Source: an uncultured Opitutia bacterium
GTDB taxonomy: Bacteria; Verrucomicrobiota; Verrucomicrobiia; Opitutales; JABJCN01
Reading direction: 5' to 3'
DNA: 10,591 nt
NCBI GenBank assembly: GCA_913046175.1
Contig: CAJWSN010000032.1
Coordinates: 1 to 10,591, forward strand
Shown piece by piece: positions 1 through 10,591 of the stretch (positions are counted from its first letter, which is position 1; every line of letters starts with the position of its first letter). Made by a program: the position numbers and the translations under genes. Under the pieces are notes generated by a model. The model was not told the DNA's origin and made no database searches. It saw nothing but the letters and a program-made list of their open reading frames with translations.

Positions 1-1603
1 ACTGGTCGTAATCTGCATGGATTTGAAAGCCTATTTCACCGTAACCCAAACCTTGGGGATCGACCAGGATTGCCTTGGGGAAATGATAAGGGTCGGGATC
101 AAGTGAAAAATTGTGCAAGCCCTTTGCCGCCTCAGTGGATACAGGTACAAGCAGTATGCGCGGATCGGCCTTTGAATAGCCCACTTCGGAGATTGGCACA
201 TTGGTCCCAGACATCTGCACGGTGCCTTCAATGCTCAAGGCTGAACGGGCACGGGAAATCTCAAACGGGGTGTCCCTGACCAGCGTGATGGCAAACACAC
301 CACTGTCGTCCCGCACCAAGGTGCTTTGAACCGTGTATTGTCGCGTTTGCTTTGCCCCAAGCAGGCCCTTGGTTACCGCAATAAACCGCAAGCCAACCTT
401 GCTGTTCTTGAATTGGGTGAAAATAGCGTTCGGGCTAAGGGGTTGCGCCCTCTCTATCTCCGACTTGATTTCCTCGGCCTTCTTTTCAGAAAGGTCCGCA
501 AGGGTGGAAATGTTATCCGTAAGCTTCTGGTTGGTTTGCAGAATTTTCTCCTTCTCGGCGAGAAGACGTGACTTTTCCTTTTTGGCCTCCTCAATGCTTT
601 GTCGAACGCGATCCTCCTCTTTTTTGGCTGCATCAATTTCGAGTCGGGCCTGGGTTAAATTCTTCTCAAGGTCTAACTTGGCCCCCTGAAGACCCGTTTT
701 TTCTTTTTCCAGTTTCGCCTTGTCGGCAAGTAGTGCCTGGGCTTCTTTTTCCAGTTCAGTTGTTGCTTTTTCCAGTGCGACCTTCTCCTTGGCAATAAAG
801 GCCTTTTCCGCCTCAGACCGGGCAAACCGGCCTTGAATCTCAGCCTTCTCTCCCTGTAGGTTCTCTATGTTTTCCCGGGCAGAGGCCAGGTTTCCCTCGG
901 CTTTTGCAAGCACGCCCTTTGTACTGTCAAGTGCGGCACCCTTCTCGGCAAGGGCAAGCTGTAGGTTCTGCTTCTCCTGCAGCACCTCCTGCTTCTGCTC
1001 ATTCAGGTTGGCAAGTACTTTTTCTGAACTGGCAAGCTCAGCCTTTTTCTGCTCCACCTCGTTCTGCATATTCTTGAGACGTTCGCCTACAACAGCTTTC
1101 TTGCTCTCAAGATCCTGAACTTCCTTCAGCAGCGCTGATCGGGTTTCAACGGCCTGTTTTTTTTCCCCGGTAAGGACATCACGCTCCTCCTTGAGTTTGG
1201 TCTTTTCCTTCTCGAGGCTCTTGCGTTGATCCTCAAGTGCCTTCTTCTGCTTCTCGAGGTTGGCTGCAAGTTTCTCGGTGTCCTGGAGGTCCTTGCGGGT
1301 CTTGTCTAATTCAGTATTTTGTTGCTCCAGCGACGAGGCCTTCTTTTGCAGTTCCTTCTGAATGGATGCCTTTTCGGCTTCGAGTTTTGCCGCCTGCTCC
1401 TCGTTCTCCTTTTGTTGAGTCTCGTTTTTCTTGTTCAACAACTCGAAGAGCAACTCAACTTCTGACTGACTCTGGCTTTTCGCCTCCTCCAGTGCCTCAC
1501 GACTGATACTGTCGCCCTCATCAGCAGTAGCTTCAAACTTGACGAAGGCCAATAGGCTCAGCACCAGAAAATCGCAGACCACAAGCAAAACCGATTTATT
1601 CAT
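1..1603 (-). CDS. MotB/ExbD/TolR-like single-helix coiled-coil membrane protein (C-terminus cut by window edge)
   Basis: The frame is open from an ATG at 1603 to the window edge: 534 codons with no stop, so the C-terminus lies outside. I see three parts. Residues 1-21 form a very short tail and one hydrophobic helix containing Asp11, in the context VVCDFLVLSLLAF. About residues 30-385 are a nearly uninterrupted Lys/Glu/Leu/Gln-rich heptad coiled coil. About residues 390-534 are a beta-rich region with few charged repeats. A membrane helix with one buried Asp after a short cytoplasmic tail is the hallmark of the B subunit of MotAB, ExbBD and TolQR motors, where the Asp carries protons. By inference the coiled coil lies in the periplasm. 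The gene follows the ExbB-like gene by 83 bases, in the A-B order usual for such pairs. I see no OmpA-type peptidoglycan-binding motif in the visible part. Function is unknown. It could instead be a simple membrane-anchored coiled-coil scaffold. Confidence 0.88.
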   Translation of the reverse strand, partial: MNKSVLLVVCDFLVLSLLAFVKFEATADEGDSISREALEEAKSQSQSEVELLFELLNKKNETQQKENEEQAAKLEAEKASIQKELQKKASSLEQQNTELDKTRKDLQDTEKLAANLEKQKKALEDQRKSLEKEKTKLKEERDVLTGEKKQAVETRSALLKEVQDLESKKAVVGERLKNMQNEVEQKKAELASSEKVLANLNEQKQEVLQEKQNLQLALAEKGAALDSTKGVLAKAEGNLASARENIENLQGEKAEIQGRFARSEAEKAFIAKEKVALEKATTELEKEAQALLADKAKLEKEKTGLQGAKLDLEKNLTQARLEIDAAKKEEDRVRQSIEEAKKEKSRLLAEKEKILQTNQKLTDNISTLADLSEKKAEEIKSEIERAQPLSPNAIFTQFKNSKVGLRFIAVTKGLLGAKQTRQYTVQSTLVRDDSGVFAITLVRDTPFEISRARSALSIEGTVQMSGTNVPISEVGYSKADPRILLVPVSTEAAKGLHNFSLDPDPYHFPKAILVDPQGLGYGEIGFQIHADYDQ

Positions 1604-1612
1604 TCGTTAATT

Positions 1613-1619
1613 CCTCTCT
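1613..1619 (-). promoter_or_regulatory. Ribosome binding site of the coiled-coil gene
   Basis: On the minus strand this reads AGAGAGG, a good Shine-Dalgarno match, with 9 bases between it and the ATG at 1603. It supports that ATG as the start, and therefore the very short N-terminal tail before the membrane helix. It is the clearest ribosome binding site in the window. Confidence 0.65.
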
Positions 1620-1686
1620 ACGCCTAATTTCTTGCACTTTAAAAAATAAGGACGGTCAGGTTATGCGATTTGTTAGAAATAAAGTC

Positions 1687-3510
1687 CTATTCCTCGAAAA
1701 TCATTTCCTGCTCGCGAATCAACAGGTTTCGATAAGGCCGGACAAAACCAATTTTCAGGATCGCCACGAACAGAATCCCAAAAAGAGTTGAAGCATAGGC
1801 TGCCACAAGGCTGGCTTCTTTGAGGTTCCAAGTGTTCAGTAGGATGAGGGAAATCACCGTTCCACCGAGCCCGACAAAAAGCCCGGTGTCGAATAGGTTT
1901 TCTTCATTTTCCAGAAGCCGGAGCTTGAGGACGGTGGATCCAGCTTCGTTCTTTATTTTTTGGAGCTTCAGAAGACCGATGATGAAAATAATCAACTGCA
2001 AGACCAGGAATCCTATTATGATCCCCACAGTTGCGTTGTGATTTACTTCTTCAGCAAGTTTGTCTGCGGTATTCGCCAAGTTTGTCATGTCTTCAATTTG
2101 CACGGTGTTAAACAGACTCACCACGTCAAAGTCAAACCTCGGTTGAGATCCTTCCAGAATCAGGGGTTCAACCCAAACCACGGCAAGAAAGGAAAAAACC
2201 ACCCCAACCAAACCGTAGCCTAGGAACCTTCCACTGTTCCATGAGGATTTCTCTCTGTCGCCAAGGTTGACACCTCCAAGACCAATGACGAACTGACCAA
2301 TCAGAAATGCACCTGCCAACATGAGGCAGGTTAACTTTAGCACCATGGCCAGAATGGGATGATCCACCACGAAACCTATAAAAGATGGAATCTGCAACTT
2401 TCCCAGGAAATGACTGGTGAAATCCATAAAGAACAAGGTGGGAGGCAGATCATAAATCAGCTGTTGCTTTTCCAAAAGCAATGCCAGCGCGTCAGCGCCA
2501 AACAGGATGGCCTTGCTAATATCTGCAAATCCAGCCGTCTGGAACTTTTCCACATAATCCACCACCCTGCCTGGTGTACTGGAAAACAAGATTGCTGAAT
2601 AAAGAAGGGGCCGATAGTCCTTGTCCAGGTCACTTGGCTTAACTTCCTCCACCTGTTGCAGGCCACCTGTAGATTTCCCAACATCATCCAGCCGGATGGT
2701 CGGCCGCTTGAACCCTGAGGAAGAACCGGCATAGTTCCGGAAAAGCACAACCGTCTTTTCCAAGGTGTACCAGTCCTTGTATTCGCGTACAAGCTCCTTA
2801 AGCTGAGCCCAATCGAGATATACGGTTAAAGTCAGCAATGCGGTGTAAAAACGTTTCATTTCCTCAATGGAGATGTCGTTTCCCTCGATGACACGTTTGG
2901 TTTCCTCAGTAAGCCAGCTTTCCAGTCGTGAATCGAAATAGTTGCCCTTCATCAGCATCGCGGTCGATAGTACAGCCATGTCCAAAGCTGCACCGGTAAT
3001 GGGATGCGCCGGGTCAACATCCTGGAAGCCCGGACTAGACCGCGACTCCAGGAGACTTTTGATGCCGGGACTCACCGATGTCGCAAGATAACTTTCTATT
3101 GCTTGACGGTTCTTTTCACGCAATAGAAGAAAAATAGTCGGTGAAAGAAGATTTTTCTCACCACGAGGTGCAAGACTGATTCCAACCTCAACCGCTCCGA
3201 TTTCCTCCAGGAAATTTGCAAAGTGAGCATCTGGACCGCCCGTATACGGGTAATAATACTGACGGCTGTAGGCTTCCTTGATCTTTGCGGCAGGGATATC
3301 GACCAAGCCTGCATCCAGGAACAATTTGACCGGGCTGACCAAATCCTGCTCCATGCGTGTTTCCGCCAAGTCCTGTATCGATTGCGTGCCTTTCCCTGCC
3401 CATTTAAGGACACGTTCGTCCACCGATCGGACATTGGCGGGAAAATTAAAGCCAAGGTAGGCAAAACCAAGAGCTAAAACCAACGCCATTGTAAACTTCA
3501 GCCAATTCAT
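1687..3510 (-). CDS. Large membrane protein with C-terminal MotA/TolQ/ExbB-like proton-channel core
   Basis: This is a 607-residue protein, complete from ATG 3510 to a TAG at 1687-1689. Predicted segments are an N-terminal anchor or signal helix (1-22), a long soluble domain (about 23-383), and five membrane helices at about 384-411, 427-451, 494-516, 541-562 and 567-587. Residue 545 onward reads FVGLGGTVISLILL and residue 570 onward AAYASTLFGILF. These resemble the GxLGTVxGLI and LLTTLYGxLxAN signatures of the two channel-lining helices of MotA, TolQ and ExbB. The positive-inside rule puts both ends in the cytoplasm and residues 23-383 in the periplasm. The loop between helices 494-516 and 541-562 is only about 24 residues, much shorter than the cytoplasmic domain of ExbB. 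The next gene on the same strand encodes a B-like partner. I do not recognise the periplasmic domain. The start has no clear Shine-Dalgarno sequence; Met8 is an alternative. The gene call is firm, the channel assignment moderate. Confidence 0.85.
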   Translation of the reverse strand: MNWLKFTMALVLALGFAYLGFNFPANVRSVDERVLKWAGKGTQSIQDLAETRMEQDLVSPVKLFLDAGLVDIPAAKIKEAYSRQYYYPYTGGPDAHFANFLEEIGAVEVGISLAPRGEKNLLSPTIFLLLREKNRQAIESYLATSVSPGIKSLLESRSSPGFQDVDPAHPITGAALDMAVLSTAMLMKGNYFDSRLESWLTEETKRVIEGNDISIEEMKRFYTALLTLTVYLDWAQLKELVREYKDWYTLEKTVVLFRNYAGSSSGFKRPTIRLDDVGKSTGGLQQVEEVKPSDLDKDYRPLLYSAILFSSTPGRVVDYVEKFQTAGFADISKAILFGADALALLLEKQQLIYDLPPTLFFMDFTSHFLGKLQIPSFIGFVVDHPILAMVLKLTCLMLAGAFLIGQFVIGLGGVNLGDREKSSWNSGRFLGYGLVGVVFSFLAVVWVEPLILEGSQPRFDFDVVSLFNTVQIEDMTNLANTADKLAEEVNHNATVGIIIGFLVLQLIIFIIGLLKLQKIKNEAGSTVLKLRLLENEENLFDTGLFVGLGGTVISLILLNTWNLKEASLVAAYASTLFGILFVAILKIGFVRPYRNLLIREQEMIFEE

Positions 3511-3628
3511 GTAATGATAAGTCTGGACAAAAGGTTGCGACCGCTATGACGGTGTTTGTTCCTGCAATTCCATAAATGTTCATTCATTCGATTCAATACA
3601 ACCCCTTGCCTCTACAAACAGGAAATTC
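3511..3628. other. Divergent intergenic region between the membrane-protein pair and def
   Basis: This 118-base gap between divergent genes must hold the promoter of the leftward pair and probably that of def-metH. The best leftward candidate I can read is TTGAAT (minus strand of 3591-3596), 16 bases, then TATGGA (minus strand of 3569-3574). That is a poor sigma-70 match and only suggestive. I found no convincing rightward promoter, operator palindrome or riboswitch-like structure. Confidence 0.3.
3620..3623 (+). promoter_or_regulatory. Ribosome binding site of def
   Basis: AGGA lies 5 bases before the ATG at 3629. It is short but well placed. It supports the start that gives the usual peptide deformylase N-terminus (MVLEIKFYGD). 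Confidence 0.5.
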
Positions 3629-4201
3629 ATGGTTTTGGAAATAAAATTCTACGGAGACCACATCCTGCGCAAGAAAGGCAAGCCGGTGAAAACCTTTGGC
3701 GAGCCCCTCAGGCAGTTCTCCCGTGATATGCTGGCAGTGATGCATGAAGCCGAGGGTATCGGGCTCGCAGCCCAGCAGGTCGGCGAGGCCCTGCAGTTTT
3801 GCATCGTGGAAGTCACCCAGGAGCTTGAGAAAGTTCCCATCAAGTGCATATTTGACGGCAAAACCATCCCCCAGGATTTACTTCTCCCCCTGTTTCTGGC
3901 CAACCCTGTCATCACCTCTTTTGAAAAACCCAGGGAATTCTGCGAGGAGGGATGTCTGTCTTTTCCAGGTATTCGCGGAGAAGTGGAAAGACCTGTCGGG
4001 ATTTCCATTTCATTCCAGGATCTTGAAGGCAATCCACACACCCTGGCATGTGATGGCCTCCTTGCCCGTTGCATCCAGCATGAAATGGACCACCTCAATG
4101 GAATACTTTTCATAGACCGAATGCAAAAGAGTGCCATGCTGGAGATTGATGACGAAGTGAGAGACCTGAAAAAGCGGACCATTCAACAGATCAAGGATTG
4201 A
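3629..4201 (+). CDS. def: Peptide deformylase
   Basis: This 190-residue enzyme removes the formyl group from the N-terminal methionine of new proteins in the cytoplasm. All three family motifs are present: GIGLAAQQVG at 43-52 (motif 1), EEGCLS at 106-111 (motif 2, metal ligand Cys109), and QHEMDH at 150-155 (motif 3, ligands His151 and His155, catalytic Glu152). The N-terminus, with the ILRKKGKPV stretch, is typical. Compared with the E. coli enzyme as I recall it, motifs 1 and 2 are about 19 residues further apart. The extra residues (about 65-90, containing IKCIFDGKTIPQDLLLP) lie before the strand that leads to motif 2. The gene is complete and is followed after 41 bases by metH, probably on the same transcript. 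Active-site residues are intact, so it should be functional. Confidence 0.97.
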   Translation: MVLEIKFYGDHILRKKGKPVKTFGEPLRQFSRDMLAVMHEAEGIGLAAQQVGEALQFCIVEVTQELEKVPIKCIFDGKTIPQDLLLPLFLANPVITSFEKPREFCEEGCLSFPGIRGEVERPVGISISFQDLEGNPHTLACDGLLARCIQHEMDHLNGILFIDRMQKSAMLEIDDEVRDLKKRTIQQIKD

Positions 4202-4242
4202 TTTAAAGCCCCTTTCCCACTTGGAAACCTGAAACCAGTTTT

Positions 4243-7986
<3,744 letters not shown>

Positions 7987-8082
7987 TCCCATACGGCATA
8001 CGTTCTTCTCCAATGACAAGCACCCGTCCCGTGGAAAAGCCTTCTTGAAATCCCATTCCGGAGCTTTATTGCTAATCAACCA
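7987..8082. other. Intergenic region between metH and yejB
   Basis: This 96-base gap separates genes on the same strand. I see no strong hairpin plus T-run terminator and no clear promoter. GGAG at 8060-8063 is about 19 bases before the yejB ATG, too far for a normal ribosome binding site. Whether yejBE is co-transcribed with metH cannot be decided from the sequence. Confidence 0.3.
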
Positions 8083-9432
8083 ATGCGAGACTATTTCATC
8101 CGAAGATTTCTCCTCATACCCCCGACACTGCTGGGAGTTACCTTCATCGTCTTCATGATTACCCGGGTTGTGCCCGGCGGTCCCATGGAAAGGGCCTTGC
8201 AGGAGGCCCAGAAGGCAACCGAGGGAGGGAGCTCAAGCAGCGGACAGGTTGGAGGAGGGATGAGTGAGGAACAGGTTGAGGAACTGGAGGAGGAGTACGG
8301 TTTTGACAAATCGATACCCGTCGCCTACCTGCAATGGCTTGGGGCTTTGCCCAGGGAGCGAAGGTTAAGCAAGTCCGAGTTTCGTCCACTGGGGAAGGAT
8401 ATGGTCGGCGAGGAGATGGTGGAGGATCCCGACAATGAAACCACCGTGATATTAAAGGGCAATGGCCGACAGGCCAAAGTTGTGCGCAAGGGGAAAAAAG
8501 TCATCTCCGCAATATACAATGACAACAAAAGCCCTATTTCAGAGGATGGATGGGAAACCCGCATCGAGACCGTGCTCGAGCGGAGGGAACGATGGGCGCG
8601 GCGGTCAGGTGAAGATATATCCAAGGCACCGGAGAACTACGATGACCGGGCCATCATTTACAAGACAAGTTTTGCAGGGTTGCTTCAGGGTGACCTCGGT
8701 CGGTCAACTGATTTCGGGGATTCCGTTTGGTCCTTGATCAGGAGTCGTATTCCAGTCGCACTTTATTTCGGTATCCTCACAGCCTTGATCACCTACGGGG
8801 TCTGTCTGCCCCTTGGGATCCTCAAGGCAATCAAGCACCGCACTGCAATCGACAACCTCACTTCAATCCTTATTTTCGTGGGTTATGCCATCCCCGGGTT
8901 CGCCCTGGGCGCGGTCATGCTTGTTTACCTGGGCGCCCGGGGAGGATGGTTTCCATTGTTCGGCCTTACTGACCCGGGCTTCAGCGACATGAGCCTAGGG
9001 GCTCAATTCATTGATCTGGCTCATCACACGATATTACCTCTGCTTTGCTATGTGGTGGGCGGTTTTGCCTGGTTGACCATGATGATGAAGAACAACCTGA
9101 TGGACAATCTGGCCGCTGATTATGTCAGGACTGCCGTTGCCAAGGGAGTCTCTTTCCGTAGTGCTGTCTTCAAGCACGCCTTTAGAAATTCCTTTATTCC
9201 CATCGCCTCAACCCTCGGACAATTGATCACCATCCTGGTCAGCGGGAGCATCCTGATCGAATCCGTCTTTGATATCCAGGGATTTGGCCTCCTGCAGTAC
9301 CAGGCACTGCTTGGAAGGGACCAGACGGTGATCATGGGCACTCTCACCATCGCAGCCTTCCTCCTTGTACTCGGCAATATTCTTTCGGACATAATCGTGG
9401 CCACGGTGGACCCGCGGGTAAAATTTAACTGA
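8083..9432 (+). CDS. yejB: Peptide/microcin C-type ABC importer permease, YejB family
   Basis: This 449-residue inner-membrane subunit of a peptide ABC importer is complete. The N-terminus (IRRFLLIPPTLLGVTFIVF, then PGGP at 31-34), the YGFDKSIP segment at 72-79 and the C-terminal VDPRVKF at 442-448 match E. coli YejB closely. Predicted helices lie at about 9-28, 224-247, 262-284, 316-336, 374-396 and 413-436. The cytoplasmic EAA-type coupling loop, which contacts the ATPase, is at about 346-369 (DYVRTAVAKGV...FKHAFRN). E. coli YejB has about 364 residues; most of the excess here is a hydrophilic insertion at about 91-193, between YLQWLGAL and GDLGRS, on the periplasmic side of helix 1. The Gly/Ser-rich stretch at 48-59 is a flexible linker. 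yejE follows 7 bases after the stop codon. The substrate is probably an oligopeptide, but this is inferred from family only. Confidence 0.9.
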   Translation: MRDYFIRRFLLIPPTLLGVTFIVFMITRVVPGGPMERALQEAQKATEGGSSSSGQVGGGMSEEQVEELEEEYGFDKSIPVAYLQWLGALPRERRLSKSEFRPLGKDMVGEEMVEDPDNETTVILKGNGRQAKVVRKGKKVISAIYNDNKSPISEDGWETRIETVLERRERWARRSGEDISKAPENYDDRAIIYKTSFAGLLQGDLGRSTDFGDSVWSLIRSRIPVALYFGILTALITYGVCLPLGILKAIKHRTAIDNLTSILIFVGYAIPGFALGAVMLVYLGARGGWFPLFGLTDPGFSDMSLGAQFIDLAHHTILPLLCYVVGGFAWLTMMMKNNLMDNLAADYVRTAVAKGVSFRSAVFKHAFRNSFIPIASTLGQLITILVSGSILIESVFDIQGFGLLQYQALLGRDQTVIMGTLTIAAFLLVLGNILSDIIVATVDPRVKFN

Positions 9433-9439
9433 AGATGCA

Positions 9440-10591
9440 GTGTTAAGGATTTTGGGCAGACTTTTGATGGCGGGCGCCTTGCTTGGGGCCCTCGGAGAAT
9501 TGCTTTCCCTGGAATTTCCAACGGTTCGCTTTCCTTTCACCGTGAGCCGTGAAATTGGATTCCTGCATGTTGCCCTTGACGGGGGGGGAGCCTTTCCCTG
9601 GTTCGGCTGGCTGGCGACTGTCTTCTTCCTTGCCTTGGGCGCATTGATTGAATGGACCTTCGCAAGGGGCTTTAAATTTACCCCCATCACCTTGCGCAGG
9701 ATTGAGCGATTCAAGTCGATCAAGCGCGGTTATTTCTCATTGATTATTATCCTGGCCCTGGCCGCTGTGGCCTCGCTGGACCATGTCCTGGTCGGCAACG
9801 AGGCCCTGGCGGTCAAATACCAGGGCAAGTGGTCATTCCCCGCATTTACCCGGATGGTCGAAAAAGGAAATGCTTTCGGATTGAAGGGCGACAAGGGTGA
9901 AGCCCCGCCAAACTATCGTGAGCTGAAAGCCGGTTTCGCCGAAAAGGAAGGGAGCAACAGTGTCATTATGCCCATGCTTCCCTATGGCCCAACCAACGAC
10001 ACCATCGCCGCAGTCTCGACAAGCCTGCAACTTTCAGGTGATGGACGTGTCAAGGCCGGTGGGAAACCGTTTTCCGGTCTTGGAGCCCAAATCTATGATC
10101 TGGATCAACCCGAACGCATGCACCTGAGGTTTCGCTTCCGTGACGGCCTCAAGGATGGTCCCGTGGATGGGTGGGGGCGTGATGGCGTTCGCATCTATGG
10201 TGCCATGTATTCAAAAGGCAAACTTGAGGAAGGATCCGAATCCTGGAACGGCAAAGGGGACTTGAAGGGTTTTATTGCCGAGGAATCGAGTGAACTTCGG
10301 CAGGTGCATTTTCCGCCATCACCCCCGACCTGGGGTCACAAGCAAACGCACCTGCTGGGAACCAACTCCAAGGGCTACGACGTGCTCGCCTACCTTTTCG
10401 GCGGCCTGCAGGTCAATTTCAAGGCCGCGATTGTTTACATACCAATAGTCTATGCAATTGGTATTTCAATCGGGCTCTTGATGGGCTTTTTCGGGGGTGC
10501 CTTTGATCTAATCGCCCAACGCTTGATTGAGATTCTTTCCAACATCCCCTTTTTGTTCGTGGTGATGATTGCCAGCACGGCGATACCCGAG
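9440..10591 (+). CDS. yejE: Peptide/microcin C-type ABC importer permease, YejE family (C-terminus cut by window edge)
   Basis: The frame is open for 384 codons to the right edge. An in-frame TAA at 9419-9421 limits the start to 9422 or later. GTG 9440 is the first usable start and ATG 9467 an alternative. Residues 91-115 (RFKSIKRGYFSL, then a hydrophobic helix), KYQGKWSFP at 126-134, PPSPPTW at 292-298, HLLGTNSKGYDVLA at 304-317 and the following helices match E. coli YejE in order. The two permeases would form the membrane channel together. Two features differ from the E. coli protein: about 90 extra N-terminal residues with a hydrophobic segment at about 52-70, and a hydrophilic insertion at about 194-290 in the periplasmic region before the conserved LGT motif. 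The EAA loop and C-terminus lie beyond the window, where an ATPase gene (yejF) would be expected. Confidence 0.87.
   Translation, partial: MLRILGRLLMAGALLGALGELLSLEFPTVRFPFTVSREIGFLHVALDGGGAFPWFGWLATVFFLALGALIEWTFARGFKFTPITLRRIERFKSIKRGYFSLIIILALAAVASLDHVLVGNEALAVKYQGKWSFPAFTRMVEKGNAFGLKGDKGEAPPNYRELKAGFAEKEGSNSVIMPMLPYGPTNDTIAAVSTSLQLSGDGRVKAGGKPFSGLGAQIYDLDQPERMHLRFRFRDGLKDGPVDGWGRDGVRIYGAMYSKGKLEEGSESWNGKGDLKGFIAEESSELRQVHFPPSPPTWGHKQTHLLGTNSKGYDVLAYLFGGLQVNFKAAIVYIPIVYAIGISIGLLMGFFGGAFDLIAQRLIEILSNIPFLFVVMIASTAIPE

Noticed and set aside
326..1118. Several plus-strand open frames over the coiled-coil gene
   Set aside because: They are rich in Ser, Phe, Arg and Cys, as expected from the complement of Lys/Glu codons. 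The minus frame is open for 534 codons and has a good ribosome binding site.
1..1603. SMC/Rad50-type ATPase because of the long coiled coil
   Set aside because: There is no Walker A motif in the N-terminal region; instead the protein begins with a membrane helix.
1604..1686. Rho-independent terminator between the two leftward genes
   Set aside because: The region is AT-rich with a short GACCGTC-type near-palindrome, but I find no stable GC-rich hairpin followed by a T-run, so read-through transcription is more likely.
1..3510. Zorya anti-phage defence system (ZorAB)
   Set aside because: In Zorya the long coiled-coil tail is on ZorA and ZorB has an OmpA-like domain. Here the coiled coil is on the B-like protein, no OmpA motif is visible, and there is no zorC, zorD or zorE nearby. 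The right neighbours are housekeeping genes.
3649..4182. Minus-strand open frame of 177 codons opposite def
   Set aside because: def carries all three deformylase motifs. The opposite frame has no recognisable features and is a shadow.
4202..4242. Cobalamin or SAM riboswitch before metH
   Set aside because: Only 41 bases separate def and metH, too short for either riboswitch. The gap before def shows no recognisable B12-box or SAM aptamer.

Overview
The window looks like chromosomal DNA from a Gram-negative-type bacterium. Both the inner-membrane peptide importer and the proton-channel-like module imply a periplasm. Protein style, weak or absent Shine-Dalgarno sequences before several starts, and moderate GC would fit Verrucomicrobiota or a relative, but this is a weak inference from general impression. 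There are no mobile elements, RNA genes, CRISPR arrays or signs of gene decay. Coding density is high.

Left part, minus strand (about 3510 down to 1): two consecutive genes transcribed leftward. The first encodes a 607-residue multi-spanning membrane protein whose last three membrane segments look like the MotA/TolQ/ExbB proton-channel core. The second, cut by the left edge, encodes a protein with one N-terminal membrane helix carrying an aspartate at residue 11. That helix is followed by about 350 residues of coiled coil and a C-terminal beta-rich domain. Gene order (A then B), the aspartate in the B helix and the small-residue/Thr motifs in the A helices match the plan of MotAB, ExbBD, TolQR and ZorAB. 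The large extra domains match none of these that I recognise. This is the most interesting part of the window: a possible undescribed ion-driven envelope machine.

Middle, plus strand (3629-7986): a complete peptide deformylase gene (def) and, 41 bases later, a complete cobalamin-dependent methionine synthase gene (metH) with all four functional modules. Both are housekeeping genes. A 118-base gap separates def from the divergent left module.

Right part, plus strand (8083 to the end): two permease genes of a YejBE-type peptide/microcin C ABC importer. yejB is complete. yejE starts 7 bases after it and runs off the right edge. Both carry insertions of roughly 100 residues absent from the E. 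coli proteins, and YejE also has an N-terminal extension with an extra hydrophobic segment. No binding-protein gene (yejA) precedes them in the window, and the ATPase gene (yejF) would be expected further right.

No stretch longer than 300 bases lacks a gene; the largest gap is 118 bases.
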